A stretch of 64,000 nucleotides of DNA from Adlercreutzia sp910585575. GTDB lineage: Bacteria; Actinomycetota; Coriobacteriia; Coriobacteriales; Eggerthellaceae. The stretch is taken from assembly GCF_951801035.1 (NCBI RefSeq), contig NZ_CATOKT010000002.1; one strand, given 5' to 3'. Within the stretch, counting starts at the first letter, position 1. Each line of letters begins with the position of its first letter. Of the stretch, positions 7,983 through 17,900 are shown in pieces. The notes under the pieces were generated by a model. That model was given only the letters and a program-made list of their open reading frames with translations. It had not been told where the DNA came from and did no database searches. Position numbers and translations under genes: made by a program.

Positions 7983-10853
7983 ATGAGTTCACCTGCTATG
8001 ACACGTCGCGGCTTTGTGAAGGCTGCGGCATTGACGGGCGCGGTAGCGGCGCTGGGGGTAGAGACCTCGAGCACGCTCATCGAGGCGCCTGAGGCATTTG
8101 CGGCGTCGGGTACCGAGCGTACCGCCATCCGCACCTGCTGCCACGGCTGCATTCAGTGCTGCCCGTGTATCGGTTATTTGGAGGACGGCGTCATCGTCAA
8201 GCTCGAGGGCGATCCGGAGGCCCCGGTCAGCAAGGGCGCTATGTGCCTGAAGGGCATGGCCCAGCAGCACACGGCCTACAGCCCCCTGCGCATCCTCTAC
8301 CCCATGAAGCGCGTGGGCGAGCGCGGTGCCGCCAACGCCAGCTGGGAGCGCATTTCCTGGGACGAGGCCATCGATCTGGCCGCCGACCAGTTCATTACCA
8401 GCGTTGAGAAGTACGGCCCCTACGGCGTGTGGATGGGCACCGGTGGCGGCGGCCAGTACGTGTCGCCCCAGGGCCAGATCTTCCCGAAGATGTTCGGCGG
8501 CCCCATCCAGCTGTCCGGTGGCGCCTTGCAGTGCTTCGGCCCCCGTCGCATGGCCGGCTCCCTGATCATCGGCAAGGCCGAGCCCTGCCTGTCCATGGCC
8601 GACTCTTCGGTGGTGGAGCCCTTCAACGAGTACAACCCCACCATGGAGGTGTGCGTCATCTGGGGCGCTTCCCCCTCGACGAGCCAGACGGCCCAGTCGG
8701 GCCACGGCATGGCCGACGCCCGCGTCGATCGCGGCGTGAAGACGGTGGTCATCGATCCCTTCATGATTCCCGATGCCACGAAGGCCGACGTGTGGCTGCC
8801 CATTCGCCCGGGCTCCGATACGGCGCTCGTGCTGTGCTTCATGCGCTATGTCATCGAGAACGACCTCATCGACGAGCAGTTCTGCAAGTACTGGACCAAC
8901 CTGCCCTTCCTCATGGATCCCGACGGCAACCCCGTCTTGGCTGAGGATATCTGGCCCGACTACAAGAACCCCGCGGCCGACCCCAACGACTACTATTCCA
9001 CGCCGGCTTACGTGTGCTTCGACACGAAGACGAACAAAATCCAGCCCTTCCCCTACACGGCGCCCGAGGACTCGCCGGTCGACCCGATGATCTTTACCGA
9101 GGTGGAGATCGATGGCAAGACCTACAAGACCGCGGGCCAGATTTACTGGGAAGAGGCCGAGCCCTGGACGCTCGAGAAGACGGCCGAGGTGTGCTGGCTG
9201 AAGGCCGACGCCATCGAGAAGGCCATCCGCCTGTACGGCGAGGCCGAGCACGCCGGCATTGCCGAGGGCGTGTTCGCCGACATGCAGCAGGTATCCTCGA
9301 ACGTCCCCATTGGTATTCTGGGCCTCGAGTGCATGATGGGCTACATCAACAAGCCCGGCTGCACCCTGACCTATCACGGCTCCTACGGCGAGACCCGTAT
9401 GACGAACGCCCCCGGCGACCACAACTCTCGCTGGGGCCTGGGCTGGACCTACGGTCTGACCGAGAACGGCAACAAGAAGGCCCGCGAAGAGGCGCTCCAG
9501 AAGGCCTTCGGCGAGTCGGGCAAGGATCCCGAGGAAATGTCCAAGGGCATGCTGCAGATCCTCACCGATCGTTTCGGCTCCGACAAGTACCGCGGCTCGT
9601 TCTTCATGGACATGGCCGTTACGGGTGGCATCCGCGAGGCGGCGGCCACGGGCGAGCCCTATCGTCCCCGTATCCTGTTCGAGGTTTCCGGCAACAAGAT
9701 GTGTACCATCGCGAACACCTCGGGCTGGGATGCCGGCTATCGCGCCCAGGACTTCATCGTGCAGCAGTACACGAATTTCACGTCGTTCACCATGGACTAC
9801 GTCGATCTGATTCTGCCCGACGAGGAGTGGGCCGAGTACAACTCCTTCGAGAACCTGAACAACCAGATCAACTACAACTGGTTGCGCCAGCGCATGATCC
9901 ATCTGGGCGAGACCGTGGCCTGCGAGCGCCCCTTCATGGCCGTGGCGAAGAAGATCGCCGAGAAGAAGGGCGAGGACTTCTTCTTCGACTTCGATTACCT
10001 GTACAACGGCAACAGCCGCGTTGTCTACGACGATCCGGCGGCCAAGAAGGCCCTGTGGGCCGAGCGCTTCGGCGCCCAGTCGTGGGACGACCTCATTGAG
10101 AACTACGACAACTACGCGCCGCTCGTCCAGCCCGACGAGGAGTACTGGAGCTACTACCAGCACGAGGCCATGGCCGACGACGGCTTGCCGGTGGGCTTTG
10201 CCACCGAGTCGCGCAAGACGCAGCCCTACGTGTGGGCCTTCAAGGAGCTGGGCAAGAACGGCGGCTTCATCACCTGGCCCTACAAGTGGGAAGACACGGG
10301 CCTGGACTACAGCCCCATCTGCCGTTACGTCGAGTTCGAGGAGAACGGCCTGCAGAACGACACGGACTACCCGCTCGTCTTCACCAGCGGCCGCGTGCAG
10401 CACTTCCACCATGGCACGCTGCGCCATGCTCCGTTCAATCGCGAGCTGTCCCCGGTGCCCGACTGCTACATGCACCCGGACACGGCGGCCTCCTACGGCA
10501 TCGAGCACGGTGACTGGGTGAAGCTCACCTCCCGCCGCGGCACCGCCTATGGCCGCGCGTATCTGACCCGTGGCATCAATCCCCGCGTGGTGCGCGAGGA
10601 GCGCTTCTGGTACCCCGAGCTGTTCGACGATTCCCGCGGCAACAAGCGCACCGGCGGCTGGGAGTACGGCATTTCCAACCTGACGCGCGACGACGTGAAC
10701 GACCCCATCATCGGATCGGCCACGTACCGTGGATTCAATGTGCAGATCGAGAAGGCCGAAAAGCCCGAGGGCATCTGGACGGAGCCGAAGCAGTTCGAGG
10801 CGTTCCTGCCGACGTTGAAGGGCGAGCCCCAGACCGATGAGGTGGTGTTTTAA
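7983..10853 (+). CDS. Tat-exported molybdopterin (DMSO reductase family) oxidoreductase, catalytic subunit
   Basis: This 956-residue protein has a twin-arginine signal (TRRGFVKAA, then a hydrophobic stretch), so it folds in the cytoplasm and acts outside the membrane. A [4Fe-4S] motif, Cys53-x2-Cys56-x3-Cys60 plus Cys88 (GAMCLKG), is followed by the bis-MGD domains. QCFGPRR with Cys184 lies about where a Mo-ligating Cys/Ser is expected (inference). The C-terminal MGD-binding domain contains FTSGRVQHFHHGTLRHAP and IEHGDWVKLTSRRG. Homologues in Eggerthellaceae include reductases and dehydroxylases of small organic acceptors; the substrate here is unknown. ATG 7983 follows AGGAGAGG; the upstream in-frame ATG 7941 lacks a site. 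The downstream electron-transfer subunit starts immediately after the stop codon. Confidence 0.9.
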   Translation: MSSPAMTRRGFVKAAALTGAVAALGVETSSTLIEAPEAFAASGTERTAIRTCCHGCIQCCPCIGYLEDGVIVKLEGDPEAPVSKGAMCLKGMAQQHTAYSPLRILYPMKRVGERGAANASWERISWDEAIDLAADQFITSVEKYGPYGVWMGTGGGGQYVSPQGQIFPKMFGGPIQLSGGALQCFGPRRMAGSLIIGKAEPCLSMADSSVVEPFNEYNPTMEVCVIWGASPSTSQTAQSGHGMADARVDRGVKTVVIDPFMIPDATKADVWLPIRPGSDTALVLCFMRYVIENDLIDEQFCKYWTNLPFLMDPDGNPVLAEDIWPDYKNPAADPNDYYSTPAYVCFDTKTNKIQPFPYTAPEDSPVDPMIFTEVEIDGKTYKTAGQIYWEEAEPWTLEKTAEVCWLKADAIEKAIRLYGEAEHAGIAEGVFADMQQVSSNVPIGILGLECMMGYINKPGCTLTYHGSYGETRMTNAPGDHNSRWGLGWTYGLTENGNKKAREEALQKAFGESGKDPEEMSKGMLQILTDRFGSDKYRGSFFMDMAVTGGIREAAATGEPYRPRILFEVSGNKMCTIANTSGWDAGYRAQDFIVQQYTNFTSFTMDYVDLILPDEEWAEYNSFENLNNQINYNWLRQRMIHLGETVACERPFMAVAKKIAEKKGEDFFFDFDYLYNGNSRVVYDDPAAKKALWAERFGAQSWDDLIENYDNYAPLVQPDEEYWSYYQHEAMADDGLPVGFATESRKTQPYVWAFKELGKNGGFITWPYKWEDTGLDYSPICRYVEFEENGLQNDTDYPLVFTSGRVQHFHHGTLRHAPFNRELSPVPDCYMHPDTAASYGIEHGDWVKLTSRRGTAYGRAYLTRGINPRVVREERFWYPELFDDSRGNKRTGGWEYGISNLTRDDVNDPIIGSATYRGFNVQIEKAEKPEGIWTEPKQFEAFLPTLKGEPQTDEVVF

Positions 10854-11444
10854 ATGAGCAAGCGTTGCCTAGTAGTAAATCTTGACCGCTGCAGCGGGTG
10901 CGACAGCTGCGTGGTGCACTGCAAGTACGAGAACGGCCTGAGCTTGGGGGAGTACTGGAACCATGTGACGGCCGTGGGTCCCACCGGCGATTTCCCCGAC
11001 GTGGAGATGTACTGGCTGCCCGTGTTCTGCCAGCAGTGCGAGAACCCGGCCTGCGTGAGCGTGTGCCCCACGGGCGCCAGCTACCGCGACCCCGAGACCA
11101 ACGTCGTGCTGGTGGACAAGGACAAGTGCATTGGCTGCCGCTACTGCATGTTCGGTTGCCCCTACGGCGTCCGCCACTTCAACGAGGTCGAGGGCGTGGT
11201 GGAGAAGTGCACCCTGTGCAGCCAGCTGACGGCGGCCGGCGACGATGTGCCCGCCTGCGTGCACAACTGCCCCACGGGTGCCCGTTTCTTCGGCGACTTG
11301 GACGATCCGGAAAGCGACGCCTCCAAGGAGCTGGCCAAATACGATGCCGACGCGATTCACTCGCTGCCCGACCCGGGCAACGCGCATCCCGCGACGAAGT
11401 ACATTCTGTCGCCGTCTATTGCGGCGTGGAAGGAGCTGATCTAA
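10854..11444 (+). CDS. DmsB-like four-cluster [4Fe-4S] ferredoxin subunit
   Basis: This 196-residue ferredoxin has four Cys motifs: CSGCDSCVVHC, CQQCENPACVSVCPTG, CIGCRYCMFGCPYG, and CTLCSQL...CVHNCPTG. This is the pattern of DmsB/NrfC/PsrB subunits, which pass electrons between a membrane quinol-oxidising subunit and the Mo catalytic subunit. It has no signal peptide, so it is expected to be exported bound to the Tat-bearing catalytic partner. Its ATG follows the TAA of the catalytic gene directly, indicating tight translational coupling. Confidence 0.93.
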   Translation: MSKRCLVVNLDRCSGCDSCVVHCKYENGLSLGEYWNHVTAVGPTGDFPDVEMYWLPVFCQQCENPACVSVCPTGASYRDPETNVVLVDKDKCIGCRYCMFGCPYGVRHFNEVEGVVEKCTLCSQLTAAGDDVPACVHNCPTGARFFGDLDDPESDASKELAKYDADAIHSLPDPGNAHPATKYILSPSIAAWKELI

Positions 11445-12293
11445 ATGTCCGTTGAATGGCCCCTGGTTCTGTTCTCCCTGCTCGCCGGCTGCGGAGGATG
11501 CACGTTTGCCTATTTGGCGCTGTCCGATCTGCTGACCTCCAATAAGAAGGGTCAGTTCCAGATTGCCCTGGTTGCCTTCATTGTGACCGTGGTGGGCGGC
11601 TTCTGCTCGGTGCTGCACCTGGCCTCGCCCCAGAACGTGATGGCCGCCGTGTGGAACCTCGGCTCGCTGTCCGGCATCTCGGTGGAGCTTATCCTCATCG
11701 GTATCACCTGTGTGCTGATGATCGCCTATATGGTGATGGTCAAGCGCGGTGTCGCCGAGTCCCCCTTGAAGATCGTGGGCGCGATCGGCGGCGTCTTCGG
11801 GCTGCTGCTGGCCTTCTTCACGGGCCACGGCTATGTGATCGAGTCCCAGGCCACCTGGAACACCGAGCTTCTGCCGCTGGCCTACCTGGGCACCTCTCTG
11901 GCCTTCGGTGCGTTCCTCTACGCCGTGTGCGCCGTGCTGTGCAAGGTGGACGATGCGGACGTGCGCAAGATGGCCGTTCCCGTGGGCGTCGGTGCGGTGC
12001 TGGGCGCGCTGTCCGTGCTCGGCTACGTGCTCACGGTGGGCTTTGGCGCGGCTGCCGCTGAGCCGGTGCTGCTGTGGGGCGGCCTGGTGGTGTGCGGCAT
12101 CGCCGTCACGGCCATCTGCGGCGTGGTCGTTATGGCCCGCAATCAGAACATGGACAATCTGGCGGTTCCCTGCGTGGGCCTGGCCGCCACGGCCGTGGGC
12201 GCCGTGTCGCTGCGCGCGTTCATGTGGATCGTCGGCAGTGGTTTTCTCGGCTTGTTCGAAGTGGCGATGAACTCGCGCGTCATTGGCCTGTAG
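11445..12293 (+). CDS. DmsC-like membrane anchor subunit
   Basis: This 282-residue, very hydrophobic protein has about eight membrane helices. Its N-terminus (VEWPLVLFSLLAGCGGCTFAYL) resembles DmsC, the quinol-oxidising anchor of DMSO reductase-type complexes. No heme-binding motif is evident, as expected of DmsC. It begins directly after the stop codon of the DmsB-like gene and completes an ABC complex that would move electrons from menaquinol to the exported catalytic subunit. Confidence 0.88.
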   Translation: MSVEWPLVLFSLLAGCGGCTFAYLALSDLLTSNKKGQFQIALVAFIVTVVGGFCSVLHLASPQNVMAAVWNLGSLSGISVELILIGITCVLMIAYMVMVKRGVAESPLKIVGAIGGVFGLLLAFFTGHGYVIESQATWNTELLPLAYLGTSLAFGAFLYAVCAVLCKVDDADVRKMAVPVGVGAVLGALSVLGYVLTVGFGAAAAEPVLLWGGLVVCGIAVTAICGVVVMARNQNMDNLAVPCVGLAATAVGAVSLRAFMWIVGSGFLGLFEVAMNSRVIGL

Positions 12294-12306
12294 CGATTCG
12301 AGGGGC

Positions 12307-12343
12307 GAGGCGGCGAAGCGAGACGAAAGCGCTTCGCCGCCTC
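12307..12343 (+). other. Perfect 14-bp intra-operon stem-loop
   Basis: GAGGCGGCGAAGCG (12307-12320) and its exact complement (12330-12343) flank a 9-base loop, between the DmsC-like and TorD-like genes. There is no T-run, so it is probably an mRNA-stabilising or processing hairpin, or an attenuator, rather than an intrinsic terminator. Confidence 0.7.
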
Positions 12344-12366
12344 CTCTTCAAGGTAAGGAGAATGCA

Positions 12367-13104
12367 ATGGAAACGTTGGAGGCAAGGGAGTCGGTGCACG
12401 CTGAGGCTTGCGAGCTTCGCGAAAAGCTGAACGCGCGCGCTGACTTTTATCGCATGCTGAAAGACCTTTACTTCCGGGCGCTTACCCAGGATGAAATTGA
12501 TGCGATGGCCCAGGCGGATTACACCGAACTGAGAGCGGGAAAAGAAGAGTCGCTCATGGCCGAAGGCTTCGACGATATCTTCCGCTATCTCCGCAAGCGC
12601 AATACGGGCACGCGTCAAGAGCTTGCCGCCGATCACACCGGTGCCTTTCTGGGCACGCGCGTTATCGCCGGGAAGCAGGCGATGCCCTACGAGTCGCTGT
12701 TCCGCGACGAGTCGGGCCTGCTCATGCGCGCCCCGCGCACCGAGGTCTACCGTATGTACAAGCAAGCCCGCATCATGCTTCCCGAGGAGCTTAACGTTCC
12801 CGAGGACCACCTGGCGTTCGAGTTCGAGTTCATGGCCATCCTGTGCGATCGGGCCGTGGAATGCCTCGATAAGGGCGACTGGCAGGGCTGCGCCGATCAG
12901 CTGGCTCTTCAGGAGGAGTTCTTCCAGAACCACATTGCAAGCTGGTTCGGGGACTTCTACGAGCGCGCCCTGGCCTTTGTCCAGACGCGCTTCTATCGCG
13001 GCGTGCTGAAGGTGACGAAGGCCTATCTGGACGAAGAGCAGGCGAGCATCGACGAGGCTCGCGTTCAGTGTGCCTCGGGCGCCACTGCGGCCCGCGCTGC
13101 GTAA
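12367..13104 (+). CDS. TorD/DmsD-family chaperone for the molybdoenzyme
   Basis: This 245-residue, mostly helical soluble protein has the TorD pattern: an N-terminal helical region (ARADFYRMLKDLYFRAL), a central YESLFRDESGLLMRAPRTEVYRMY-like segment (residues about 115-140), EDHLAFEFEFMAILC, and a C-terminal helix bundle (FFQNHIASWFGDFYERAL). TorD-type chaperones bind the Tat signal of the cognate Mo enzyme and hold it until cofactor insertion. ATG 12367 has TAAGGAG six bases upstream. It lies downstream of the dmsABC-like genes and a strong stem-loop. Confidence 0.9.
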   Translation: METLEARESVHAEACELREKLNARADFYRMLKDLYFRALTQDEIDAMAQADYTELRAGKEESLMAEGFDDIFRYLRKRNTGTRQELAADHTGAFLGTRVIAGKQAMPYESLFRDESGLLMRAPRTEVYRMYKQARIMLPEELNVPEDHLAFEFEFMAILCDRAVECLDKGDWQGCADQLALQEEFFQNHIASWFGDFYERALAFVQTRFYRGVLKVTKAYLDEEQASIDEARVQCASGATAARAA

Positions 13105-13116
13105 GGGCGTGGCGCC

Positions 13117-13746
13117 ATGAGCGAAGAGAAGGAGAAGGTCGAGTTTGCGCCGGGCGTGTCGCGGCGAGAGCTGGTGGGCGGTTGCGCCGTAGCCGCGGCC
13201 CTGCTGGTGCTGGGCGGCGCGGGGAAGGCGTTTGCCAGCGACGGCGATTTTCTGCGGCCTCCGGGCGGTCAGGACTACGAGCAGCTTCTCGGGGCTTGCA
13301 TCCGCTGCGACCGCTGCCGCAGTGCGTGCGATCGCGAGGCTATCACGGTGTGCACGGTGTCCGACGGCATTGTGAACGTCCGGCTGCCCCGCATGAGCTT
13401 CCAGTTCGGCTACTGCGATATGTGCGACGGGGAGTACAAGTGCATTAAGGCCTGTCCCACCCATGCCCTGGCGCCTTTCGACGCCGAGGCGGACAAGATC
13501 GGCGTTGCCGAGATCGACCCCGATGAGTGCCTCACCTATATCCTGTCGGGCAAATGCGACGCTCGCTGCGTGGGTGCCTGCCAATGGGAGGCGCTGTGGC
13601 TTGACGAGCAGGGCCGTCTCCAGATCGACCAGGATAAATGCAACGGCTGCGGTGCCTGCCAGTTCCTCTGTCCGTCGAGTGCCTACGGCACCTACAGCGG
13701 ATCGGGCCACAAAGGCATCAACGTCGTTGCCGTGTCCCAAAATTGA
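13117..13746 (+). CDS. NapG-like exported ferredoxin
   Basis: This 209-residue protein has an N-terminal twin-arginine-like signal (SRRELVGG, then a hydrophobic segment ending AFAS). It carries about four [4Fe-4S] motifs: CIRCDRCRSACD, CDMCDGEYKCIKACPTH, CDARCVGACQW, and CNGCGACQFLCPSS. This is the NapG/MauM layout; NapG works with the membrane ferredoxin NapH in quinol oxidation for periplasmic reductases. It starts 12 bases after the TorD-like gene and precedes a NapH-like gene. There is no nitrate reductase (NapA/NapB) here, so the pair is likely recruited to the local reductase. Confidence 0.85.
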   Translation: MSEEKEKVEFAPGVSRRELVGGCAVAAALLVLGGAGKAFASDGDFLRPPGGQDYEQLLGACIRCDRCRSACDREAITVCTVSDGIVNVRLPRMSFQFGYCDMCDGEYKCIKACPTHALAPFDAEADKIGVAEIDPDECLTYILSGKCDARCVGACQWEALWLDEQGRLQIDQDKCNGCGACQFLCPSSAYGTYSGSGHKGINVVAVSQN

Positions 13747-13791
13747 GTTATCGGTTGCTAAGCGACCTTTGTTGAGATCGGAGTCGAAGCT

Positions 13792-14883
13792 ATGGCGAAA
13801 CGTTACGAGGGCAGAAAGGTCCTCAAGCCCACGGTGCTGCGCGGCATCGTCGCGGGCGCGGTGGCCCTGGCGGTAGTGATCAGCTGCATATTTCACGTGG
13901 GATGGGGCACGCTGTCCTCCTTCGGTGTGGGCGAGTTCTATCTGCTGTGCCCCCTGGGAGGTCTTGAGGCGCTGCTGGCGTCGCGCTCGGTGATTCTCTC
14001 GGTGGTGGTGGCCCTGATCATCGTGGTTGCCCTGATACTGCTCTTGGGAAAGTCGTTCTGCGCGTGGGCCTGCCCGGTCAATGTCCTGTCACGGTTCCTT
14101 TCGGGGAAAAAGGCGAAGGCGGCGCAAAAAGAAGAGCGTCAGCAGTCGGCCGACCAGGCTCTCTCGCGCTTCGAGGCGTTGAGCCTTGCGTCGGGGTGCG
14201 CGGGATGCACGGGATGCTCGGGAGAAGGTGCCGCGGCTTCGTGCCCGTCGTCGAACCCCTCCTCGGCGACGCAGGCATCCAAACTCGAGGATCCCGCCGC
14301 GCCCTCCGACTCGGTGGCGCGCCGCAAGGTGAGGCTCGACAGCCGCCATGTGGTGCTCGGCGGTGCGCTTGCCTCGGCGCTCATCTTCGGCTTCCCGGTG
14401 TTCTGCCTCATCTGCCCCATCGGTCTGACCTTCGGCACCGTGGTGTCGCTGGTTCGCCTGATCGGCTTTAACGAACCGTCCTGGGGTCTGCTGCTGTTCC
14501 CGGCCCTTATCGTTGTCGAGCTGGTGGTGCTGCACCGGTGGTGCCACAACCTGTGCCCGGTCAGCGCGCTCATGTCGCTGGTGTCGTCGTTCAACCGCAC
14601 CTTGCGCCCCAAGGCCGACGAGTCGCTGTGCCTGCGCACGGCGGGCGAGCCCTGTGCCGTGTGCGCCAGCGTGTGTCCGGAGAATATCGACCCGCGCAGC
14701 AATCTGGGTACGCGCCCGCTGTCGGAGTGCACGCGCTGCGGCGCCTGCGTCGAGGCGTGCCCGAAGGGAGCGCTCAGCTTCACGAAGCGGGGCCTGCGTC
14801 GTCGCGAGGGAAGCACGGCTGGCGTCGAAGGAGAGCTGCCGACGGAGTTGGAGCCCGTGACCTCGTCGGCAGCACTTGACTAG
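13792..14883 (+). CDS. NapH-like membrane-bound polyferredoxin
   Basis: This 363-residue membrane protein has about four helices. It carries the paired CxxxCP motifs typical of NapH/NosR/CcoG-type proteins: SFCAWACPVNVLSRF (near residue 88) and FCLICPIGL / WCHNLCPVSALMS. Two [4Fe-4S] motifs follow at the C-terminus (CAVCASVCPEN and CTRCGACVEACPKGAL). It probably takes electrons from menaquinol and passes them through NapG to the outside. A Ser/Ala/Gly-rich Cys-containing loop (about 125-160, CAGCTGCSGEGAAASC) is unusual and may be a flexible cytoplasmic insert. Confidence 0.88.
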   Translation: MAKRYEGRKVLKPTVLRGIVAGAVALAVVISCIFHVGWGTLSSFGVGEFYLLCPLGGLEALLASRSVILSVVVALIIVVALILLLGKSFCAWACPVNVLSRFLSGKKAKAAQKEERQQSADQALSRFEALSLASGCAGCTGCSGEGAAASCPSSNPSSATQASKLEDPAAPSDSVARRKVRLDSRHVVLGGALASALIFGFPVFCLICPIGLTFGTVVSLVRLIGFNEPSWGLLLFPALIVVELVVLHRWCHNLCPVSALMSLVSSFNRTLRPKADESLCLRTAGEPCAVCASVCPENIDPRSNLGTRPLSECTRCGACVEACPKGALSFTKRGLRRREGSTAGVEGELPTELEPVTSSAALD

Positions 14884-14923
14884 CTTTTTGCAACGTGAAG
14901 AAATCTGCTAGAGCGGGTTGGAG

Positions 14924-14956
14924 AGTCCCCTCCTCGTAGTGCACGAGGAGGGGACT
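14924..14956. terminator. Strong hairpin between convergent genes
   Basis: A perfect 14-bp stem (AGTCCCCTCCTCGT at 14924-14937 and its complement at 14943-14956) with a 5-base loop lies between the NapH-like gene and nifJ, whose 3' ends face each other. Only TTT follows on the plus strand, so it is probably a bidirectional transcription block. Confidence 0.7.
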
Positions 14957-14974
14957 TTGCTGCTGGTTGAGGGT

Positions 14975-17900
14975 TTAGCTCTCTGGCTGGTACACCTTTA
15001 CTTCGCGCTCCAGCTCGGTGTACTCGCGGGCCAGGTCTTTGGCCAGCTCGCTTTGAAGGGTCTGGCTGCGCTTTGGATCGCGGGCCAGAAGCGAGGCGAA
15101 GCGGTCCTGCTTGTCGAGGAAATCGTCCAGATCGTCGTCGGGTTTGCGGAAATCCACGGTAAGGGGATTTTCTCCCTGGGCAGCGCGCAACGGGTTGAAG
15201 CGGAAGAGCGGCCAGTAGCCAGCGCGCACGCCCTCGCGGGCCACGCGCAGGTTCGTGCTCATGCCGCCCTTGATGCCCCAGCTAATGCAGGGGCACAGGG
15301 CGATGACGATAGACGGGCCGTCGTAGGCCTCGGCCTCGCGCAGGGCCGTGATGGTCTGCTCCATGTTGGCGCCCAGGCACACCTGGGCCACGTAGACGTA
15401 ATCGTACTGCATGCACATACGTCCCAGGTCTTTGCGGGGCGTGGGCTTGCCATCCAGGGAGAAGCCCGAGACGCTGCCAAGCTCGGTGGCCTTGGACATC
15501 TCGCCGCCGGTGTTGGAGTAGCCTTCGGTATCAAGGACGAGCACATTGATGTTCTCGCCAGAGGCAAGCACCTCGTCCAGGCCGCCGTAGCCGATGTCGT
15601 AGGCCCAGCCGTCGCCGCCCACGGCCCAGACGCTTTTCTTGCCGAACATCTCGCCGTAGTCGAGGATCTCGTTGGCCAGGGTGCGGACGGCGCTGCCCGT
15701 GGGCAAGGTGTCGCGCTCCAGGGCCAGAGCCTGCTGCGCTGCTTGGCCCAAGGTGTAGGCGGTTTCGGCGTTGTCGGCCTCGGCCAGCCAATCACGCAGA
15801 AGGGTGGCGGTGCCGTCGGAGAAGAGGGGAGCGCCAGCGGTGCCGGGCGCCGTGGGTGTTAAGACAGTGGAGGCTCCGGTGGCACCGGCGATATTTGCCT
15901 GGGCATCGCCGCCCACGGGGTTGGCGATGGCCGGATCGTCCACGGTTTGTCCCACAGCCTTCTTCACCAGGTCTATCAGATGCTGACGGCGCAGCTTGAC
16001 GGCTTTGGCGATACCGTAGCCGAACTCGCCGTTGTCCTCGAACAGCGAGTTGCCCCAGGCGGGACCGTGGCCCTTGGGGTTGACGGTGTAGGGGATGGAG
16101 GGCATGTAAGCGCCCCAGATGGACGAACAGCCCGTGGCGTTCGCGATAATGAGACGATCGCCGAACAGCTGGGTGAGCAGCTTCACGTAGGGCGTCTCGC
16201 CGCAGCCGCCGCAGCAGCCGGAGAACTCCAGCAGCGGCTTCTGCAGCTGGGTGCCCGGGATGCTCGCCGTGCTTACCTGAGTATCCTTGAGGGAGATGTT
16301 GCGCTGGCCGAAGGCGAGGTTTTCCTTCTGCGTTTCCAGCTGGGTGGCCAAAGGCTTCATGACCAGCGCTTTGCCCGGGGCGGGGCAGTTGTCGGCGCAG
16401 CTGCCGCAGCCCACGCAGTCCTCGGGGTACACCTGCACGCGGAAGTGCATGCCGGAAAGCTCCTTCAAGGCCGCTGGCTTGGTGGCAAAGCTGGCGGGGG
16501 CTCCCTTCAGCTCGGCATCGGTGGCCACGTAGGGGCGAATGGCCGCATGGGAGCATACGAGCGAGCACTCGTAGCACTGGACGCACTTGGTGACGTCCCA
16601 CTCGGGAATCTCGAAGGCCACGGTGCGCTTTTCGTACTCGGCCGAGCCCGGCGGCACGATGCCCGCAGGGTCGAGGGCCGAGACGGGCAGCTCGTTGCCG
16701 CGCAGCTCGTCCATGGGGCGGAAAATCTTCTCGATGAAGGTGTCCTCGCCGGGTACCGAGCCCAGGCGCACGGCCGGCGCCGCACCGGCTCCGGCGGCAT
16801 AGTCGCTGGGCGTCTCTTCATTGTCTCGCGCTTCGGCCCAGCTTTTCGGGTAGGCGATTTCCACGAGGGCCGCAGCCGCCTGATCGATGGCCTTTTGGTC
16901 GCGGGCCACCACGTCGGCGCCCTTGGAGGCATAGACCTGGGCTACGTCCTGCTTCAGCAAGCTTACGGCCTCGTCGAAGTCCATGACCTGGGTGAGCTTG
17001 AAAAACACCGTCTGCATGATCATGTTGATGCGCGGCCCCAAGCCTTCCCGGGCGGCCAGCGCCGCGGCGTCGATTACGTAGAAGCGGGCTTTTTTGGCGG
17101 CAATGGCGCGGCGCAGTGCGGCGGGCAGCTGCTGGTCCAGGGTGCGCACGTCGGTCCAGGGGGCGTTCAATACGAAGGTGCCGCCCTGGCGCAGCCGATC
17201 GAGCATGGCGTAGCCGCGCTTCACGTAGATGTCCTTGTGGCAGGCCAGATAGTCGGCTTCGGTAATGAGCCAGGGGGCGTGCACCGGCTCGTCGCCGAAG
17301 CGCATGTAGGAAATGGTGAGGCCGCCGGACTTCTTGGAGTCGAACCAGCTGTACTCCTGCACGTACTTGCCGGCGCTGTCGCTGACAATGCGCGCCGCCA
17401 CTTTGTTGGCGCTGACGGTGCCGTCGCTGCCGAAGCCGTAGAACACTGCCTGGGTGAGCTTTTGGCTGGCGGGCGCCTGGTAGGCGGGTACGGGAAGGGA
17501 CAGATGGGTGACGTCGTCGGTGATGCCCACGGTGAAGCGGGCCTTGGGGGAGGAGGCGGCCAGGTTGTCGAAGACGGCTTTGGCCTGGGCCGGGTCGAAC
17601 TCCTTGGAGGACAGGCCATAGCGGCCGCCGATAACGCGCACGTCCGGGCGCGCGGCGGCCACAGCGGCCATCACGTCGAGGAACAGCGGCTCGCCCAAGC
17701 TGCCCGGCTCTTTGGTGCGGTCGAGGGCGCACACGGCGCGCACCGTGGCGGGCAGGGCGGCCAGCAAGTGCTCGGCGGAGAAGGGCCGGTACAGGCGCAC
17801 CTTCACGAGGCCCACCTTCTGCCCCTGGGCCGTTAAGTCGTTTACCACCGCTTCCACGGTCTCGCAGCTGGAGGCCATGGTGACCACCACGTATTCGGCA

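Noticed and set aside
7989..10508. 839-codon open frame on the minus strand
   Set aside because: It is antisense to the molybdopterin reductase gene; its His/Val/Gly-rich translation has no motif and is a by-product of GC-rich codon use.
15947..17836. 629-codon open frame on the plus strand inside nifJ
   Set aside because: It is a Gly/His/Val-rich shadow of nifJ, which has full motif support on the minus strand.
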